9,054 bases of DNA from Actinomycetes bacterium. GTDB taxonomy: Bacteria > Actinomycetota > Acidimicrobiia > Acidimicrobiales > JAJYPT01. Made by a program: the position numbers and the translations under genes. Shown piece by piece: positions 7,319-9,054 of this stretch. Numbering within the stretch: the first letter of the stretch is position 1; each line of letters starts with the position of its first letter. The notes below the pieces were generated by a model. That model was given only the letters and a program-made list of their open reading frames with translations, was not told the DNA's origin and searched no databases. The DNA lies in assembly GCA_021795135.1 (NCBI GenBank), contig JAJYPT010000066.1, positions 1 to 9,054 on the forward strand, given 5' to 3'.

Positions 7319-7879
7319 ATGGATTCTTTAGATCAACTCAAAATTCAAGCAAGTACATGTGTCAAATGTTCGTTAAGTCAAACAAGAACCAACTCCGTTT
7401 TTTCTCGAGGCAATCCAAAAGCACGTATCATGTTTATAGGGGAAGCTCCAGGTAAAAATGAAGATTTAGAAGGTAAACCTTTTGTGGGACGCTCTGGCCA
7501 ACTTTTAGACAAATTAATAAAACAAGAAATGACTATGGAGCCAGAGCAATGTTATGTGGCCAATGTGGTTAAATGCCGTCCACCCGATAATAGAGATCCA
7601 AAGCCAGAAGAGGTACAATCTTGTTTTGGTTATCTAGAAGGCCAGCTCAACTGGGTACAACCTTCAGTAATAGTTACATTGGGCAATTGGGCTAGTAGAA
7701 CTTTGTTGGAGACAAATCAAGGAATAACTCAAATTAGGGGGAAACTATATCCTTTTGGTTCCTCTATTTTAATTCCAACGTATCATCCAGCAGCAGCACT
7801 TAGAGGTAGAGGGGAAGTTTTGGCACAAATGAGATCTGATTTTGCAAAAGCCAAACAGGTTATGGAAGCTAACGGATGA
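7319..7879 (+). CDS. Family 4 (Fe-S) uracil-DNA glycosylase
   Basis: This excises uracil from DNA, arising by cytosine deamination or misincorporated dUMP, starting base-excision repair. The 186-residue protein has the family 4 features: CVKC (Cys14, Cys17) with Cys86 (VVKCRPP) and Cys102 as the expected 4Fe-4S ligands, GEAPGKNED (41-49) as the catalytic motif A, GKPFVGRSGQLLD (52-64), and TYHPAAALR (154-162) as motif B. Homology to the phage polymerase-associated domain is possible, but the size and the four cysteines fit the stand-alone enzyme. AGGCGG at 7308-7313, five bases before ATG, is a fair ribosome-binding site. It begins 15 nt after alr and overlaps tsaE by ATGA, so it is part of the operon although its repair role differs from the neighbours. 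Confidence 0.93.
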   Translation: MDSLDQLKIQASTCVKCSLSQTRTNSVFSRGNPKARIMFIGEAPGKNEDLEGKPFVGRSGQLLDKLIKQEMTMEPEQCYVANVVKCRPPDNRDPKPEEVQSCFGYLEGQLNWVQPSVIVTLGNWASRTLLETNQGITQIRGKLYPFGSSILIPTYHPAAALRGRGEVLAQMRSDFAKAKQVMEANG

Positions 7880-8364
7880 TAGAGATCAAAAGTCCTTCGA
7901 CCCAATTTACATTTTTAGTTGGCCAAATTTTAGGTCATCTTGTACAAGAAGGAGATTTGATTCTTGTCTCTGGAGATCTTGGTTCAGGTAAGACCGTATT
8001 TGCACAAGGTGTGGCTAAGGGAATGGGAATCATTGAAAGAGTAAGTAGCCCTACTTTTACCTTAATGCACATTTACCAAGGTCCTATCGTATTGTTACAC
8101 GCAGATCTTTATCGCCTGGAATATTCTCAAGAGGTTATTGATTTGGGAATTATGGAAACTTTAGATGAAGGAGCCGTTGGCTTGATTGAATGGGGCGATG
8201 TAGCCTCAGAGGTTTTCCCGCCCGATTTTTTAGCCGTTGATATTTTTATTGAAGAAGATGAAACTAGAAGAATTGAATTTAGATCCGTGGGAACAAATTG
8301 GACAAAAAGAGAACAAAGTTTAAAAATTAGCTTAGATGATTTAGAGAAAGAACCCAAGCAATGA
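7876..8364 (+). CDS. tsaE: tRNA threonylcarbamoyladenosine biosynthesis ATPase TsaE
   Basis: This small P-loop ATPase works with TsaB, TsaD and TsaC to make t6A at position 37 of ANN-decoding tRNAs; it is thought to reset the TsaBD complex. It has 162 residues. The Walker A motif GDLGSGKT is at 33-40, SPTFTLMHIY at 58-67, HADLYRL at 75-81 and the family motif EWGD at 105-108. The first 25 residues carry the short beta strand typical of the family, and the charged tail (about 145-162) is variable elsewhere. Start and stop both use ATGA overlaps, with udg upstream and tsaB downstream, so translation should be coupled through all three. The tsaE-tsaB pairing is the standard arrangement. Confidence 0.96.
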   Translation: MIEIKSPSTQFTFLVGQILGHLVQEGDLILVSGDLGSGKTVFAQGVAKGMGIIERVSSPTFTLMHIYQGPIVLLHADLYRLEYSQEVIDLGIMETLDEGAVGLIEWGDVASEVFPPDFLAVDIFIEEDETRRIEFRSVGTNWTKREQSLKISLDDLEKEPKQ

Positions 8365-9054
8365 TTGTTTTAGGTATAGATACAGCAACCAAACAACTCA
8401 GTTGTGCTTTGGGGGATAAAGACGGGGTAATAAGTTCTTTTCGAGTTCGTGTTGAGAAAAAACATACCGAAATTCTTATACCTTCAATAAAACACCTTCT
8501 AAGTACCACTAGCCATGACTGGTCTGATTTAGCTGCTATTGCTGTAGATATAGGACCAGGTCTTTTTAGTGGATTGAGAGTTGGAGTTACTATTGCTAAA
8601 ACAATAGCTGAAACAATTGGACTTCCAATGGTTGCTTATTCTAGTCTAGATCTTTTGTCTTTCCCTTATCACTACAGTGACCGTTTGGTAGTCTCAGTTA
8701 TGAATGCAGGTCGAGGGGAAGTTTTTTATGCTCTGTATAAAGGTCTTCCAAGAGGGATGCAAAGAATTTCTCCTAATAAGTGTGCCACTCCTCAAGAATT
8801 AGCTGCAGAGCTATTTTCTAGAGGTGAAGAAACTTTACTTATTGGAGAAGCTGCCAATCGTTACTCTAATATTCTTGTTCAAGATTCTCGTATAGAAATT
8901 GCACCCGCTGAAGGATATTATCCCTCAGCAGCTCGTTTAGTTGAACTTAGTTATCCAAGAGTTGTGAGGGAAGATTTTGTATCCCCAGATGAGGTAAAAC
9001 CTTTATACCTCAAAAAATCAGACGCTGAAATAAACTGGGAAAAACGTAATACAA
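8361..9054 (+). CDS. tsaB: tRNA threonylcarbamoyladenosine complex subunit TsaB (runs off right edge)
   Basis: This ASKHA-fold scaffold protein dimerises with TsaD, the catalytic subunit of t6A synthesis. The frame opens at ATG 8361, which overlaps the tsaE stop as ATGA, and stays open for 231 codons to the edge. Motifs are LGIDTATKQLSCALG (4-18), KKHTEILIP (33-41), the TsaB hallmark GPGLFSGLRVGV (65-76) and NAGRGEVFYAL (115-125). The segment SPDEVKPLYLKKSDAEINWEKR (208-229) resembles the usual C-terminal end of TsaB, so the TsaB domain is almost complete at the edge. The protein either stops soon after or continues into another domain such as RimI, as in some bacteria. Asn115 replaces an Asp often found in the DAR/DAM motif. 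Only the end is missing, not the identity. Confidence 0.94.
   Translation, partial: MIVLGIDTATKQLSCALGDKDGVISSFRVRVEKKHTEILIPSIKHLLSTTSHDWSDLAAIAVDIGPGLFSGLRVGVTIAKTIAETIGLPMVAYSSLDLLSFPYHYSDRLVVSVMNAGRGEVFYALYKGLPRGMQRISPNKCATPQELAAELFSRGEETLLIGEAANRYSNILVQDSRIEIAPAEGYYPSAARLVELSYPRVVREDFVSPDEVKPLYLKKSDAEINWEKRNT

Noticed and set aside
8327..8509. Reverse-strand open frame across the tsaE-tsaB junction
   Set aside because: It overlaps two confident forward genes and matches no known family by eye.

Overview
This window is a single forward-strand housekeeping block with almost no spare DNA. By visible order it holds: a possible 3' tip of an upstream gene (perhaps truA), rplM (L13), rpsI (S9), glmM, glmS, acpS, a fused NAD(P)HX epimerase/dehydratase (nnr), alr, a family 4 uracil-DNA glycosylase, tsaE and the near-complete start of tsaB, which runs off the right edge. 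No RNA gene, mobile element, CRISPR array or phage-like sequence was seen.

The organism looks like a low-GC member of the Actinobacteria (Actinomycetota). The order rplM-rpsI-glmM-glmS-acpS-nnr-alr-tsaE-tsaB is the familiar actinobacterial arrangement. The proteins also carry actinobacterial wording, such as LRLGIARAL in S9 and an RTYFP..EVSRQWHLIDA-like L13 N-terminus. The DNA, however, is AT-rich: lines counted by hand run about 33-43% GC, with many AGA and ATA codons, unlike most cultured Actinobacteria. Small marine or freshwater lineages (for example Actinomarinales-like or acidimicrobial plankton) would fit. This placement is an inference from gene order and composition, not a database match.

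Layout: bases 1-187 hold a likely promoter (about 50-79) and a short leader hairpin ahead of rplM. Bases 188-1035 encode two ribosomal proteins, L13 (50S) and S9 (30S). Bases 1038-4298 encode GlmM and GlmS, two steps of UDP-GlcNAc synthesis (GlmS makes glucosamine-6-P, GlmM converts it to glucosamine-1-P). Bases 4295-6143 encode AcpS, which activates acyl carrier protein, and the repair enzyme for damaged NAD(P)H. Bases 6143-7303 encode alanine racemase, which supplies D-Ala for peptidoglycan. Bases 7319-7879 encode an Fe-S uracil-DNA glycosylase. From 7876 to the end lie tsaE and tsaB, which act in t6A modification of tRNA.

Most junctions are 1-4 nt overlaps or gaps below 35 nt, which suggests one long transcript with translational coupling. 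The only larger gap is 75 nt before glmS. Together the genes link ribosome assembly, cell-wall precursor supply, cofactor maintenance and tRNA modification, all growth-related. I found no convincing undescribed system here. The points most worth checking are the rplM leader, the udg inserted between alr and tsaE, and whether tsaB continues into a fused downstream domain.
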